This document shows, piece after piece, positions 37,245-46,512 of a stretch of DNA of 64,000 bases (positions are counted from its first letter, which is position 1; each line of letters begins with the position of its first letter). The notes under the pieces are model-generated. The model saw only the letters and a program-made list of their open reading frames with translations. It was not told the DNA's origin and did not search any database. The DNA is from an uncultured Lachnospiraceae bacterium (GTDB lineage: Bacteria; Bacillota; Clostridia; Lachnospirales; Lachnospiraceae). The stretch lies in assembly GCA_900315505.1 (NCBI GenBank), contig OMZG01000010.1, positions 1-64,000 of the forward strand, given 5' to 3'. Position numbers and translations under genes: made by a program.

Positions 37245-37898
37245 ATGAGACTACGCAATATCCCGGGCGCGAAGGAGCACGTTGCCGAAAGCCCCCTTAC
37301 CATAAATGAACCGGAGAGCTACAAGGGCCATTTCAGCGACCTGTTCGGCGGGAAGCCGGTACAGATCGAGATAGGAATGGGCAAGGGAACCTTTATCACG
37401 CAGAAGGCACAGCAGGATCCTGATACGGGCTTCATAGGCATAGAGATGTACTCATCGGTGCTGCTGAGAGGTCTGCAGAAGGTAGAGGCAATGGAGAACC
37501 CTCCAGAGAATCTCAGGATGATCTGCATGGATGCGAAAGACATAGAAGATGTATTTGGTGACAGGGAAATTGACAGAATTTATCTGAACTTTTCTGATCC
37601 ATGGCCGAAGGAGAAGCATGCGAAGCGCAGGCTGACACATCACAGATTCCTTGACAAGTATTACCAGATACTGAAGGATGACGGTTTCATCGAGTTCAAG
37701 ACAGACAATAAGGATCTGTTTGAATTTTCAGTCGAAGAGGTTCAGGACACTGACGGGTGGCAGATAGTCACTGTGACCAGGGATCTGCACCATGATACGG
37801 AACTCATGAAGGGCAATATCATGACAGAGTATGAAAAGAAGTTTTCCGGACTTGGAAATAAGATCTGTAAGCTGGTCTTCCAGAAGGTCAGTAAATAA
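37245..37898 (+). CDS. trmB: tRNA (guanine-46-N7) methyltransferase TrmB
   Basis: 217 residues. SAM-binding EIGMGKGTFI, then FSDPWPKEKHAKRRLTHHRFLDKY, the family signature. AAGGAG lies before the ATG at 37245. It makes m7G46 in tRNAs. The 5' sequence up to about 37200 is the palindromic element. Confidence 0.96.
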   Translation: MRLRNIPGAKEHVAESPLTINEPESYKGHFSDLFGGKPVQIEIGMGKGTFITQKAQQDPDTGFIGIEMYSSVLLRGLQKVEAMENPPENLRMICMDAKDIEDVFGDREIDRIYLNFSDPWPKEKHAKRRLTHHRFLDKYYQILKDDGFIEFKTDNKDLFEFSVEEVQDTDGWQIVTVTRDLHHDTELMKGNIMTEYEKKFSGLGNKICKLVFQKVSK

Positions 37899-37958
37899 GC
37901 CTCACAGATGGAATCTGCAAGGCTTATGGTTAAGAAAATTTATATTAAAAGTTTTAAG

Positions 37959-37990
37959 TTATCCACAGTTTGCCAACAAATTGTGGATAA
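37959..37990. other. Facing pair of perfect DnaA boxes
   Basis: TTATCCACA (37959-37967, plus) and TGTGGATAA (37982-37990, i.e. minus) face each other across 14 bases, between the convergent trmB and dacA genes. Both match the DnaA-box consensus exactly, unlike those in the origin itself. As an inverted repeat it could also form a hairpin. Confidence 0.65.
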
Positions 37991-37995
37991 ATTTG

Positions 37996-39399
37996 TTATT
38001 TTCTCTGATTATTTCGAATCTTTTTATATTTAATCCGACCCTTTTTATCTGAATATGAATCACGCCGCTTCTTCTGGACGGCCCATAGGATGTTTTTCAG
38101 AAGGAAGAACAGGCCGATAGCAATGGCAAGTGCGATTGCGGCGATCACCACGATAAGAAGGATATTCAGCTGCAGAAAGCCGTTTTTCCCGTCATTCGTG
38201 GAGGTTGACAGATTGTGAAAGGGGTAGACGGAATCCTCCGTTTCTGTGGAGAGAAGCTGTGAAGTCCCGACCTTTCTGCCATCGTATGAGAATACCAGAA
38301 GTCCGACAATATTTTTGCTATCGGATGATGATTTCTCAACGGTCATATCTACGTCTGACAGCTCTGCCTTCTTCGGGAGCATCACGCTTCCGTCCTCAGA
38401 TGGCTCTATCAGAGTCGAATCAGCGCCGTAGGTAGTGGAGCCCAGCTTGTCGGTCGCCTGGGACAGATCCTTCAGCTCAGAAACCTTCACATTCTTGAAG
38501 TTCTTAAAGCCCCAGTCTATCAGCTTCCTCGTGTCGTTCCAGTGGTCAGGGGACTTTGCGCACATGACAACGCATACGAGAGTCATGCCGTCCTTCCTGG
38601 CATAGGTGACAAGAGTGGAATGGGCCTTGGTCGTATAGCCGGTCTTGCCGCCGACACAGTAATCATACAGGTATCTCGATGTATGGTAGAAATTGAGCAT
38701 ACAATGGTGATTATTCAGATAGGTCTCATTTTTGTGCTTGTTCGTAGGCGGGATTATGTAATGCTTAGTGCCGCAGATCTTCGCAAAAGTCGGATTCTGG
38801 TAGGCGGCCCTTGATATCCGGGCCATATCCAGAGCTGTAGTCCAGTGCTGATCGTCAGGCAGACCATTCGGATTGTGGAAATGCGTATGCGTGCAGCCAA
38901 GCTCCTTCGCCTTTTCATTCATCATCTTGATGAAATTCTCCTCGGTACCGCCGACATGCTCGGCAATCGCCCAGGCACATTCATTCGCAGATTCTAGCAT
39001 CATGCCGTACAGTGTCTCTTCCATAGTCATCTTTTCTCCGACATCACGGGAGATGGAAGAAGTACCGCCGTAGCTCTGGGCAACGGCGTCCTGCGAAAAG
39101 GTCACGGTGTCTGACAGATCTGAATGCTCTAGCGCAACAAGAGCCGTCATGACCTTCGTGATACTGGCCGGATAGTGTTTCGTGTCGCCCTTTTTATTAT
39201 AAAGGACGGTTCCGCTGTCCACATCCATAAGCACTGCCGACTTCGAGCCGACCTTCGGACCCTTCGGCCAGGCAGTGGTCGTGGCAGAGGTTGATTCTGT
39301 GTTATTCTCAGCAGCAGAAGCTGTTGTATTTACTCCCGGAATATTTGTAAAAATCGCAGCGCCCATGACTACGATTCCGATAATTTTTCTGATATTCAT
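37996..39399 (-). CDS. dacA: D-alanyl-D-alanine carboxypeptidase (penicillin-binding protein)
   Basis: 467 residues. Signal-type N-terminus (IIGIVVMGAAIFTNIPGV), the active-site SxxK in PASITKVMTALVA, SxN in LESANECAW, and KTG in VGGKTGYTTKAHST. A C-terminal membrane helix (LLIVVIAAIALAIAIGLFFLL) with a basic tail is unusual: many DacA proteins use an amphipathic anchor. It trims the pentapeptide in the cell wall. It is a single gene on the minus strand with its own promoter. Confidence 0.93.
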   Translation of the reverse strand: MNIRKIIGIVVMGAAIFTNIPGVNTTASAAENNTESTSATTTAWPKGPKVGSKSAVLMDVDSGTVLYNKKGDTKHYPASITKVMTALVALEHSDLSDTVTFSQDAVAQSYGGTSSISRDVGEKMTMEETLYGMMLESANECAWAIAEHVGGTEENFIKMMNEKAKELGCTHTHFHNPNGLPDDQHWTTALDMARISRAAYQNPTFAKICGTKHYIIPPTNKHKNETYLNNHHCMLNFYHTSRYLYDYCVGGKTGYTTKAHSTLVTYARKDGMTLVCVVMCAKSPDHWNDTRKLIDWGFKNFKNVKVSELKDLSQATDKLGSTTYGADSTLIEPSEDGSVMLPKKAELSDVDMTVEKSSSDSKNIVGLLVFSYDGRKVGTSQLLSTETEDSVYPFHNLSTSTNDGKNGFLQLNILLIVVIAAIALAIAIGLFFLLKNILWAVQKKRRDSYSDKKGRIKYKKIRNNQRK

Positions 39400-39439
39400 G
39401 TTAATCTATAAAATAAAGAATCTGTAAAGTTACTTCACT

Positions 39440-39468
39440 ATAATAAAGCAAACCACTGTAAATTTCAA
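39440..39468 (-). promoter_or_regulatory. Promoter of dacA
   Basis: On the minus strand, TTGAAA (468-463) and TATTAT (445-440) with a 17-base spacer, about 40 bases before the dacA start. Confidence 0.65.
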
Positions 39469-39604
39469 CACAAATCATTAGTGCTGGCGATGTAGGCCTA
39501 TTCATCTCCGAACAGCCTGAGAGCTACGCTTATTGCAAAATGAGCCTATACACGTCCTCGACATCAGTTGAGATAATTGAAACCTGGTAAATAACAGAGA
39601 TATA

Positions 39605-39613
39605 TGTTATAAT
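39605..39613 (+). promoter_or_regulatory. Extended -10 promoter of the AbiE-like/speA/holB operon
   Basis: TGTTATAAT is a perfect extended -10; no -35 is at the right distance. It lies 49 bases before the first ATG. Confidence 0.5.
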
Positions 39614-39661
39614 CTGCATAAAAGTGATGTAGCAAACGGCAATTTTTCAAAAGAGGAAAAG

Positions 39662-40303
39662 ATGGCAGAACACATACCAATGTACCGCGATGAGAAACGA
39701 ACCTACGATCTGGAGCGAATCGAGGCTCTGATGGGGGAAAACGGCGGACTCGCGAGGACGAAGCAGATCACAGATGAGCTGGGAGTGGATTACCGGCGGC
39801 TGCAGCAGTTCGTCGCAGAGGGCGAGCTGACGAAGGTGAAAAACGGAGCATATACCCTGAGGAAGGAGAAGATGTCAGAGGAGAAGCTGATATACGCCCT
39901 TTTTCATGAGGACGGAGTCCTTACGATGGAAAGCGCCCTGTACTATCACGGCTATCTGAAGCAGAGGCCGTACGGCTGGACGATAGCGATAGACAAGAAC
40001 GCGAGCAAATCGCGCTTCAATCTGGAATATCCGATAGTGACGCCGTATTATACGAAGGCAGAGGTTCTGGAGATCGGAGTAGAAAGGCTGGACAGACCAG
40101 GCTTCGATATGAAGATATATGATAAGGATCGCCTGATCTGCGACGTGCTGAAGTATCAGGAAAAGATCCCCCGGGATGAGTTTCAGGAGGGCGTGTTCGC
40201 GTATATCAGAGACCCGGAGAAGAATGTGGAGCGTCTGATGACGTATGCCGCCGAGAGGCAGGTAGTAAATAAGGTCAGGAATATGATCGGAGTGTGGCTC
40301 TGA
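39662..40303 (+). CDS. AbiEi-like antitoxin-type transcription factor
   Basis: 213 residues. The N-terminal winged-helix part (RIEALMGENGGLARTKQITDELGVDYRRLQQFVAEGELTKVKNGAYTL) and the following block (ALFHEDGVLTMESALYYHGYL, then PGFDMKIYDKDRLICDVLKYQEK) match the AbiEi antitoxin pattern: start of a DNA-binding domain, then a domain that in known systems binds the toxin. GAGG lies upstream of the ATG. The stop overlaps the next ATG (TGATG), typical of coupled toxin-antitoxin pairs. Confidence 0.75.
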   Translation: MAEHIPMYRDEKRTYDLERIEALMGENGGLARTKQITDELGVDYRRLQQFVAEGELTKVKNGAYTLRKEKMSEEKLIYALFHEDGVLTMESALYYHGYLKQRPYGWTIAIDKNASKSRFNLEYPIVTPYYTKAEVLEIGVERLDRPGFDMKIYDKDRLICDVLKYQEKIPRDEFQEGVFAYIRDPEKNVERLMTYAAERQVVNKVRNMIGVWL

Positions 40304-41181
40304 TGATGAGGCAGAAGGAGCTTGCAGAATATGCAGAGAGAAACGGGCTTCCGTTTGATCAGGTACTGGGCTGGTATGTGACAGGAGTCATGCTGTACCT
40401 CACTGAGAGGATAGGCTTTTCGCGGAATCTGGTGCTCGTGACACCATCATCGCTTGATCCGGCGCAGGATCGGCTGATGTTCGAGGAAGGCATCAGAAGC
40501 TACTATATACCGGATGAGCGGATTACCGCCAGGGATGGATTTGTTCCGGGATGCGCGTACAGGAAGGATTTCCGTGAGAGGCTGCTCCTGTGTATGCAGG
40601 CGCAGGCATCGAAGGAAGGATTCCCGCTCGAAATCCGCATCGTATCGCACGAGGCCAGGGCAGAGATCTGTTATGACGAGATGTATATCCCGCTCGATAT
40701 CAGGATAGCAGGCGGTCGGGAAATCTACTCCAAAGCAGTAGGCTTCGACTTTTTCGACCCGGAAATTCCACGAATTGATCTGAATGTATATCCAAGAGAT
40801 GCACTGGCAGCGACCTACGTCAGCGGCATCATGGAGAAGCTGGAGCTTGTCGGCGAGATGGAAATATACCTGTATCTGTATCGTCTGCTGCAGAAGGAGA
40901 CGATATCGGGCAGGGATATCTGCGAGAGAATAAAAGAAATGCATGGCGATGGCTGGAAGGCCTCAGAGAAGAGCCTTGAGATGTTTGCATCGTATGACCA
41001 CAACAGCTACATGAAGAAAAAGTGGAAGGTGCTGCTCAGACGCCATCATCTGAAGGAGCCGGCATGGGAGAACGTAATGTCTCTGCTTAAGAAATTCATT
41101 ACGCCGATATGGAATAGTCTGACGACAGAGACAATATTTTTTGCAGAATGGATGCCTGAGCTCGGGAGGTATCTCGACTGA
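40303..41181 (+). CDS. AbiEii-like (nucleotidyltransferase-fold) protein, possibly degenerate
   Basis: About 292 residues. The C-terminal half (VYPRDALAATYVSGIMEKLELVGEMEIYLYLYRLLQ) resembles AbiEii/AbiGii toxins, in which YP..ILAEKL..L precedes an R-KD-YD-motif. The N-terminal half lacks the GG[TS]xL and DxD motifs expected of an active AbiEii nucleotidyltransferase, so it may be inactive or a divergent type. The start is ATG 40303 (overlapping the antitoxin stop); GTG at 40294 is also open. It is followed directly by the decarboxylase. Confidence 0.55.
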   Translation: MMRQKELAEYAERNGLPFDQVLGWYVTGVMLYLTERIGFSRNLVLVTPSSLDPAQDRLMFEEGIRSYYIPDERITARDGFVPGCAYRKDFRERLLLCMQAQASKEGFPLEIRIVSHEARAEICYDEMYIPLDIRIAGGREIYSKAVGFDFFDPEIPRIDLNVYPRDALAATYVSGIMEKLELVGEMEIYLYLYRLLQKETISGRDICERIKEMHGDGWKASEKSLEMFASYDHNSYMKKKWKVLLRRHHLKEPAWENVMSLLKKFITPIWNSLTTETIFFAEWMPELGRYLD

Positions 41182-42545
41182 TGGAATTATTAGAAAAATT
41201 AAAACAGCTCCGGCAGGATGATCCATACCCCATGCATATGCCGGGCCATAAGAGGGCCAGCATGGCCTTTCCTGATGTCTATGATATAGATATCACGGAG
41301 ATACAGGGCTATGACAATCTACATGATCCGAGGGGCATCATAAAGAACCTGTCGGATGAGGTCGCGGAAATGTACGGGGCTGATGAGGCTTACCTGTCGG
41401 TGGGTGGGGCCACGGACATGATACTGACTGCGGTATTTGCGGCAGCAGGCCCGGGACAGAGGCTCCTGATCGCAAGGAACAGCCACAAAAGTGTGTATCA
41501 TGCGGCAATTCTTCGAAATGCGGATGCAGTATATGCATTTCCGGATATAAAGGAATTCGGTATCCCGGGTGAGATCACCAGGGAGCAGATAGCGGGGATT
41601 CTGGACGAGGAGCCTGCTGCGAGAGCCTGCGTGATCACCTCGCCTACCTATGAGGGCGTGATCTCGGATGTAGCCGGTATAGCAGAGGCCTGTCATGAGC
41701 ATGGGATTCCGCTGATAGTGGATGCAGCGCATGGAGCACATCTGGGATTTACCGGATTTGGCACGAATCCGATACAGCAGCAGGCAGATGCAGTGATAGT
41801 GAGTCTGCATAAGACCCTGCCGTCGCTGACACAGACCGCCTGTCTGCTCAGGAATTCGGACAGCCTGATAAGTGCAGAGCGGATCAGAAAATATTTCGAC
41901 TATTTCGAGACAAGCTCGCCGTCGTATATACTGATGGCTGGAATTGACAACTGTGTCACCCTGCTGCAGCAGGAGGGAAGGGCACGGTTTGCAGCGTACA
42001 GGTCGGCACTTTCTGAGCTGAGAGAAGGGATTGCGCAGATACCGGGCCTAACGCTTTTTCATACGGACAATTATGATGATTCGAAGCTGGTGATACACCT
42101 GGCAGGAAGGTCAGGCACGGAGCTTGCAGAAATACTGAGGGCAGGCGGCATCGAGCCCGAGATGGCGTCCCTCTACTATGTGATCTGCATGACGTCGGTC
42201 ATGGACACGCAGGAGGGCTTTGACAGGATGCTGGATGTGCTGAGACAGGCAGCAGGCGATATGCCTGATAAAGAAGATACGGGACATGGACTTTATGAGA
42301 TCATGCCGGTGAAAAAGGACAATATCGGGATTGCCGAATTTTCGCAGGTGGAAATGACTCCCGTAGAAAATGCGGCAGGACAGGAATGTGGTGGTATAAT
42401 AACAGTATATCCGCCCGGAATCCCACTGATCGTGCCGGGAGAGGCCTACACTGACCGGATCGTAGCTATAATTCGCACAGCAGAGCAGCAGGGACTGTAT
42501 GTGGAGGGTATTTCAGACGGAAGGGTTCCGGTGATTTTTTCATGA
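41181..42545 (+). CDS. Orn/Lys/Arg decarboxylase-family PLP enzyme (YaaO type)
   Basis: 454 residues. N-terminal PMHMPGHKR, then DNLHDPRG and the PLP lysine region VSLHKTLPSLTQTACLL. The family includes arginine and lysine decarboxylases; the substrate cannot be told. It stands at the head of the yaaO-tmk-yaaQR-holB-ricT cluster as in Bacillus. Its ATG overlaps the stop of the previous gene (TGATG). Confidence 0.88.
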   Translation: MELLEKLKQLRQDDPYPMHMPGHKRASMAFPDVYDIDITEIQGYDNLHDPRGIIKNLSDEVAEMYGADEAYLSVGGATDMILTAVFAAAGPGQRLLIARNSHKSVYHAAILRNADAVYAFPDIKEFGIPGEITREQIAGILDEEPAARACVITSPTYEGVISDVAGIAEACHEHGIPLIVDAAHGAHLGFTGFGTNPIQQQADAVIVSLHKTLPSLTQTACLLRNSDSLISAERIRKYFDYFETSSPSYILMAGIDNCVTLLQQEGRARFAAYRSALSELREGIAQIPGLTLFHTDNYDDSKLVIHLAGRSGTELAEILRAGGIEPEMASLYYVICMTSVMDTQEGFDRMLDVLRQAAGDMPDKEDTGHGLYEIMPVKKDNIGIAEFSQVEMTPVENAAGQECGGIITVYPPGIPLIVPGEAYTDRIVAIIRTAEQQGLYVEGISDGRVPVIFS

Positions 42546-42563
42546 GAAGAGAGGGCCGATGAC

Positions 42564-43163
42564 GTGCATATATATAGAATTTATGTTATCATAGGAAAGA
42601 GCGCTTCCGGAAAGGATACGGTGGCGAAGAGACTTCTTGAGGACAGGAGTCTCGGGCTCGCACCGGTAGTGCCTTATACCACGCGCCCCATAAGGGCAGG
42701 TGAGAAGGACGGCACGGATTATTTTTTCACGGACGATGAGGGATTCAGCAGGATGAAGTCTGAGGGAAGGGTCATAGAATGCCGCACCTATCATACAGTG
42801 TATGGTGACTGGAATTATTTCACGGCGGACGATGGGCAGATAGATCTTGCGAAAAGCGACAGTCTGACTGTCGGGACGCTGGAATCGTATGTGAGCATTC
42901 GTGATTACTTCGGAAAAGACAGGGTCAATCCGATATATATAGAGGTAGATGACGGCGAGAGGCTGACAAGAGCACTGGACAGGGAGAAGAGGCAGAAGCA
43001 GCCGAGGTACGAGGAAATGTGCCGGAGATTCCTGGCGGATCAGAAGGATTTTTCCGAGGAAAGGCTGAAAGAAGCCGGAATTGACCGAAGATTTCCGAAT
43101 AAAGATATAAATGAGACAGTAGCTGAAATAGCAGAGGTTATCAGGTATGGACATAAAGGTTAA
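42564..43163 (+). CDS. Guanylate-kinase-like protein in the tmk position
   Basis: 199 residues. P-loop [15 protein letters not shown] and [19 protein letters not shown] are the guanylate kinase pattern rather than thymidylate kinase. The start is GTG at 42564. A nucleoside monophosphate kinase fold is clear, but I cannot tell whether it uses GMP, or whether the cell has a canonical gmk elsewhere. It overlaps yaaR by 17 bases. Confidence 0.8.
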   Translation: MHIYRIYVIIGKSASGKDTVAKRLLEDRSLGLAPVVPYTTRPIRAGEKDGTDYFFTDDEGFSRMKSEGRVIECRTYHTVYGDWNYFTADDGQIDLAKSDSLTVGTLESYVSIRDYFGKDRVNPIYIEVDDGERLTRALDREKRQKQPRYEEMCRRFLADQKDFSEERLKEAGIDRRFPNKDINETVAEIAEVIRYGHKG

Positions 43164-43587
43164 TCCACTGAGTCAGACCAATACTGATAATAAAACAGAA
43201 AAGCCGCAGAAGACTGACAAGGACTTCAAATTCACCCTGTCCTCGAAGATTGAGGACGTGGATCTGAAGGAGAAGCTCAATAATCTCATGGGGCAGATCG
43301 ACGAGCAGGGAAAAAAGCTCGCCGATCACATGGACATCAGGGACATGAAGAAGTACCGCGGCCTGGTAAAGGACTTCATCAACGAGGTCGTGAACCGCTC
43401 GCACAGCTTCAACCGTGAGAATTTTCTTGACAGAAGAGGCAGACACAGGGTCTACGGCATGATAAAGCTGGTCGATAGGAATCTCGATGATCTGGCACAG
43501 GAGCTGGTGTCAGAGGAGAAGGATCATCTGTCGATACTCGGCAGGGTTGATGAGATCCGCGGGCTGCTGCTGGATATTTCGACATGA
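43147..43587 (+). CDS. yaaR: YaaR family protein (DUF327)
   Basis: 146 residues. Block [45 protein letters not shown] is the DUF327 signature. Its role is unknown; it always travels with holB and ricT. The stop overlaps the holB ATG. Confidence 0.88.
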   Translation: MDIKVNPLSQTNTDNKTEKPQKTDKDFKFTLSSKIEDVDLKEKLNNLMGQIDEQGKKLADHMDIRDMKKYRGLVKDFINEVVNRSHSFNRENFLDRRGRHRVYGMIKLVDRNLDDLAQELVSEEKDHLSILGRVDEIRGLLLDIST

Positions 43588-44600
43588 TGAATCTCGATGA
43601 TATAATAGGTCAGCAGGCTGTGACGACCCACCTGAGGAATGCCCTGTCGAAGGACAAGCTGGCACAGGCATACATGATCATCGGCGAGGATGGCATGGGC
43701 AAGGAGACGATAGCGAAGGCCTTTGCCTCATCTATCCTGTGCGAGGACAGACAGCCGGGAGAATACCTGAACTGTGGTAAATGCCGCAGCTGTCACCAGA
43801 TAGAGACCGGGAACCATCCGGATCTGAGGGTTGTGACACATGAGAAGCCTGCTGCTATCACTGTTGATGAGATAAGGACGCAGGTTGTCTCGGATGTGGA
43901 TATCAGGCCGTATCAGGAACAGAGAAAGGTTTACATCATCCCTGATGCGCAGCTGATGAACGAGCAGGCACAGAATGCCCTGCTGAAGACGCTCGAGGAG
44001 CCGCCGGAGTACGTAGTCATAATTCTGCTGTGTGCGAATGAGAATATGCTGCTGCAGACCATCAGGTCCAGGTGCATCAAGCTTTCGCTCGCGCCTCTTC
44101 CAGAGGAGGTTATAGAGGATACGCTGCAGAGTCAGTATCATATTCCTGACTACAGGTCGAGACAGATAGTAAAGTTCACCAGGGGAAACCTGGGCAGGGC
44201 GGCAGATATAGCAGGCCAGGATGATTTTCTCACAGACATGCAGACAGCCGTAGACATCATGAAGGGTGTGGTAGGGACAGAAAGCTACGAGTGGAGCGGC
44301 TGGATCGATTCGCTGACAGAGGATAAGTCACGGATACCGTTTTTTCTCGATATGTTCATCGACTGGTACAGGGATGTGCTGATGATGAAGTCGGGAGCGG
44401 ATCAGGATAAGCTGATGTTCTCGGACGAGAGCAGTGCGATAAGGGAAGAGGCAGAAAGCTACAGGTTTGCGGATATCAGGGAGTGTATTGACGCGATCTG
44501 GCTTGCAGACAGACGAATTAAGGAGAATGTGAAGCCCGAGCTCGTGCTGATCAACATGTTCCGGGCATTCAGGAATACATACGGACAGGAAGAAAGGTAA
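43584..44600 (+). CDS. holB: DNA polymerase III delta' subunit
   Basis: A 338-residue AAA+ clamp-loader subunit. [17 protein letters not shown]-loop-like segment, the zinc-binding [17 protein letters not shown], and the SRC motif in [13 protein letters not shown]. It acts with DnaX and HolA to load DnaN. The ATG at 43584 and the next one at 43587 are both possible. Confidence 0.93.
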   Translation: MMNLDDIIGQQAVTTHLRNALSKDKLAQAYMIIGEDGMGKETIAKAFASSILCEDRQPGEYLNCGKCRSCHQIETGNHPDLRVVTHEKPAAITVDEIRTQVVSDVDIRPYQEQRKVYIIPDAQLMNEQAQNALLKTLEEPPEYVVIILLCANENMLLQTIRSRCIKLSLAPLPEEVIEDTLQSQYHIPDYRSRQIVKFTRGNLGRAADIAGQDDFLTDMQTAVDIMKGVVGTESYEWSGWIDSLTEDKSRIPFFLDMFIDWYRDVLMMKSGADQDKLMFSDESSAIREEAESYRFADIRECIDAIWLADRRIKENVKPELVLINMFRAFRNTYGQEER

Positions 44601-44609
44601 TATATACAG

Positions 44610-45788
44610 ATGCCAAAGGTAACAGCTGTCAGGCTAAGGCTAGCCGGCAATAACGGATATTACGATCCGGAGGAATACAATATACACATTGGCGACAAGG
44701 TCATCGTGGAGACCGACAGGGGCGAGGAGGTCGGAGAGGTCACGATACCAGTCATAGAGGTGAGCGATGAAAAGCTAAAGGAGCCCCTGAAGAAGATCGA
44801 GAGGCTCTGCACGAAGGAGGATCTGAGCCAGTACGCAGAGAACAAGCGCCTGGAGGCAGAGGCCTATGCGATATGCAAGGACAAGATAAAGCATCATGGA
44901 CTCGATATGAAGCTGATAAGGGCGGACTATACCTTTGACAGGAGAAAGCTGACATTCTATTTCTCGGCAGAAGGCAGGGTCGATTTCCGTGCACTGGTCA
45001 AGGATCTGGCGCAGGAATTCAGGACCAGGATAGAGCTGAGACAGATAGGCGTAAGAGACGAGACAAGGATACTCGGAGGCCTGGGAGTCTGCGGAAGGCC
45101 ACTGTGCTGCAGGACATTTCTGACAGACTTTTCGCCGGTATCGATCAAGATGGCAAAGGAGCAGAATCTTTCTCTCAATCCGACGAAGATCTCAGGAGTC
45201 TGCGGAAGGCTCATGTGCTGTCTGAATAATGAGGAGGAAGCGTACGAGTATCTGAACAGGCAGATGCCAAGACGCGGAGACCTTGCAGTGACAGCCACCG
45301 GCGAGCAGGGGACTGTATATAATGTCAATATCCTCAGGCAGAAGGTCGCAGTCCTTTTCGAAAAAAACGATGTCAAGGAGGTAAAGGAATTCGACGTCGG
45401 CGATCTGACCTGCACTCCGAAGAAGTACAGAAAGCAGGAGGAGGCAAGGCTTGCCGAGGAAAAGGCAAAGCGTGATGAGGAGGCCGCAGCTGCCGCCTGG
45501 GAGCAGGAAAAGCAGGAAGAAAAGCAGCCGAAGCCTGAAAACCGGGAAAATCGCGAGAATCATGACAGTCATGAAAATCACGAGAACCACAGGAATGACC
45601 ACAGGAACAACGGTCATGGCGGCAATAACCGCGGCCGCAGGAATGGCGGATATAATAAGAACCGCAGGAATAATGACCACAGGAACGGCGGTCACAAGGG
45701 CGAAGGCGGTCATGACAGATCGGTGAAGAACGGCGGATATTCGTCCGGCTATGCCCATACGAATAAGGACAGCAATGGAACAGACTGA
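44610..45788 (+). CDS. ricT: PSP1 domain protein RicT (YaaT) with a His/Asn/Arg/Gly-rich tail
   Basis: 392 residues. The PSP1 domain shows GGLGVCGRPLCCRTF and SGVCGRLMCCLNNEEEAYE, cysteines that in B. subtilis RicT bind an iron-sulfur cluster in the RicAFT complex, a regulator of RNA processing. From about residue 300 the tail is low-complexity with repeated ENHE/HRN/NGGH units, about 80 residues, which is unusual for the family. It overlaps trmN6 by 14 bases. Confidence 0.9.
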   Translation: MPKVTAVRLRLAGNNGYYDPEEYNIHIGDKVIVETDRGEEVGEVTIPVIEVSDEKLKEPLKKIERLCTKEDLSQYAENKRLEAEAYAICKDKIKHHGLDMKLIRADYTFDRRKLTFYFSAEGRVDFRALVKDLAQEFRTRIELRQIGVRDETRILGGLGVCGRPLCCRTFLTDFSPVSIKMAKEQNLSLNPTKISGVCGRLMCCLNNEEEAYEYLNRQMPRRGDLAVTATGEQGTVYNVNILRQKVAVLFEKNDVKEVKEFDVGDLTCTPKKYRKQEEARLAEEKAKRDEEAAAAAWEQEKQEEKQPKPENRENRENHDSHENHENHRNDHRNNGHGGNNRGRRNGGYNKNRRNNDHRNGGHKGEGGHDRSVKNGGYSSGYAHTNKDSNGTD

Positions 45789-46512
45789 GCTGAGAAAGGG
45801 CGAGCGGATCGATGATCTGCAGAGAAACGGCCGGGCCATAATCCAGAATCCGTCCAGATTCTGCTTCGGAATAGACGCAGTCCTGCTGTCAGGATTCGCC
45901 AGGGTAAAAAAGGGCGAGCGTCTGATAGACCTGGGCAGTGGAAACGGCATCCTGCCGATACTTCTCGAGGCGAAGAACAGCGGAAAGAGCTACACGGGGC
46001 TGGAGATCCTGCCTGAGAATGTGGAGATGGCAGCCCGGAGCGCGAGGCTCAATGGTACGGATAATATCAGCTTTGTAGAGGGTGATATGTGCAGGGCATC
46101 GGAGATATTCGGGAAGAATTCATGCGAGGTCGTAGTCTCAAACCCGCCATATATGAAGGCCGGCGGAGGCGAGGCAAATCCTGCGGATTCGCTGGCAGTG
46201 GCCCGTCATGAGATACGGATGACACTCAGCGATCTGGTCAGGGAGACGGCCGCCCTTCTCACCGGCAATGGCAGATGCTACTATGTCCACAGGCCACAGC
46301 GGCTTGCGGACATTATTTGTCTGATGAGGGAATACAGGGTGGAGCCGAAACGGCTGCGACTCGTGTATCCGTATGCCGACAGGGAGCCGGTGCTGGTACT
46401 CATAGAGGGAAGAAAAAACGGCAATCCGGAGCTGCGGATCGAGAGGCCGCTGATACTGTATGAGGCACCGGGAGTATATACACAGGAAATGAGGGAAAAC
46501 TATGGCTTCTGA
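45775..46512 (+). CDS. trmN6: tRNA1(Val) (adenine-37-N6) methyltransferase-type protein
   Basis: 245 residues. SAM-binding LIDLGSGNGILPILL and the N6-adenine motif NPPYMK are both seen. YabB/TrmN6 in other Firmicutes lies in the same place. The ATG at 45775 has AAGGA before it; an in-frame ATG at 45751 is inside ricT and less likely. Confidence 0.88.
   Translation: MEQTELRKGERIDDLQRNGRAIIQNPSRFCFGIDAVLLSGFARVKKGERLIDLGSGNGILPILLEAKNSGKSYTGLEILPENVEMAARSARLNGTDNISFVEGDMCRASEIFGKNSCEVVVSNPPYMKAGGGEANPADSLAVARHEIRMTLSDLVRETAALLTGNGRCYYVHRPQRLADIICLMREYRVEPKRLRLVYPYADREPVLVLIEGRKNGNPELRIERPLILYEAPGVYTQEMRENYGF

Larger units (their letters stand above)
39400..39661. other. 262-base gap between divergent dacA and the AbiE-like operon
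   Basis: Holds the dacA promoter (39440-39468) and an extended -10 for the rightward operon (39605-39613). Between them, 39480-39580 is richer in GC and has short self-complementary pieces (for example TAGGCCTA), but I see no convincing RNA or gene. Confidence 0.5.

Noticed and set aside
39480..39580. Possible small RNA between dacA and the AbiE-like pair
   Set aside because: Only short self-complementary pieces and no promoter/terminator pair framing them.
45192..45950. A 252-residue hydrophobic minus-strand frame opposite ricT
   Set aside because: The apparent hydrophobic segments are the complement of the His/Asn-rich tail; the plus strand has the conserved PSP1 motifs.
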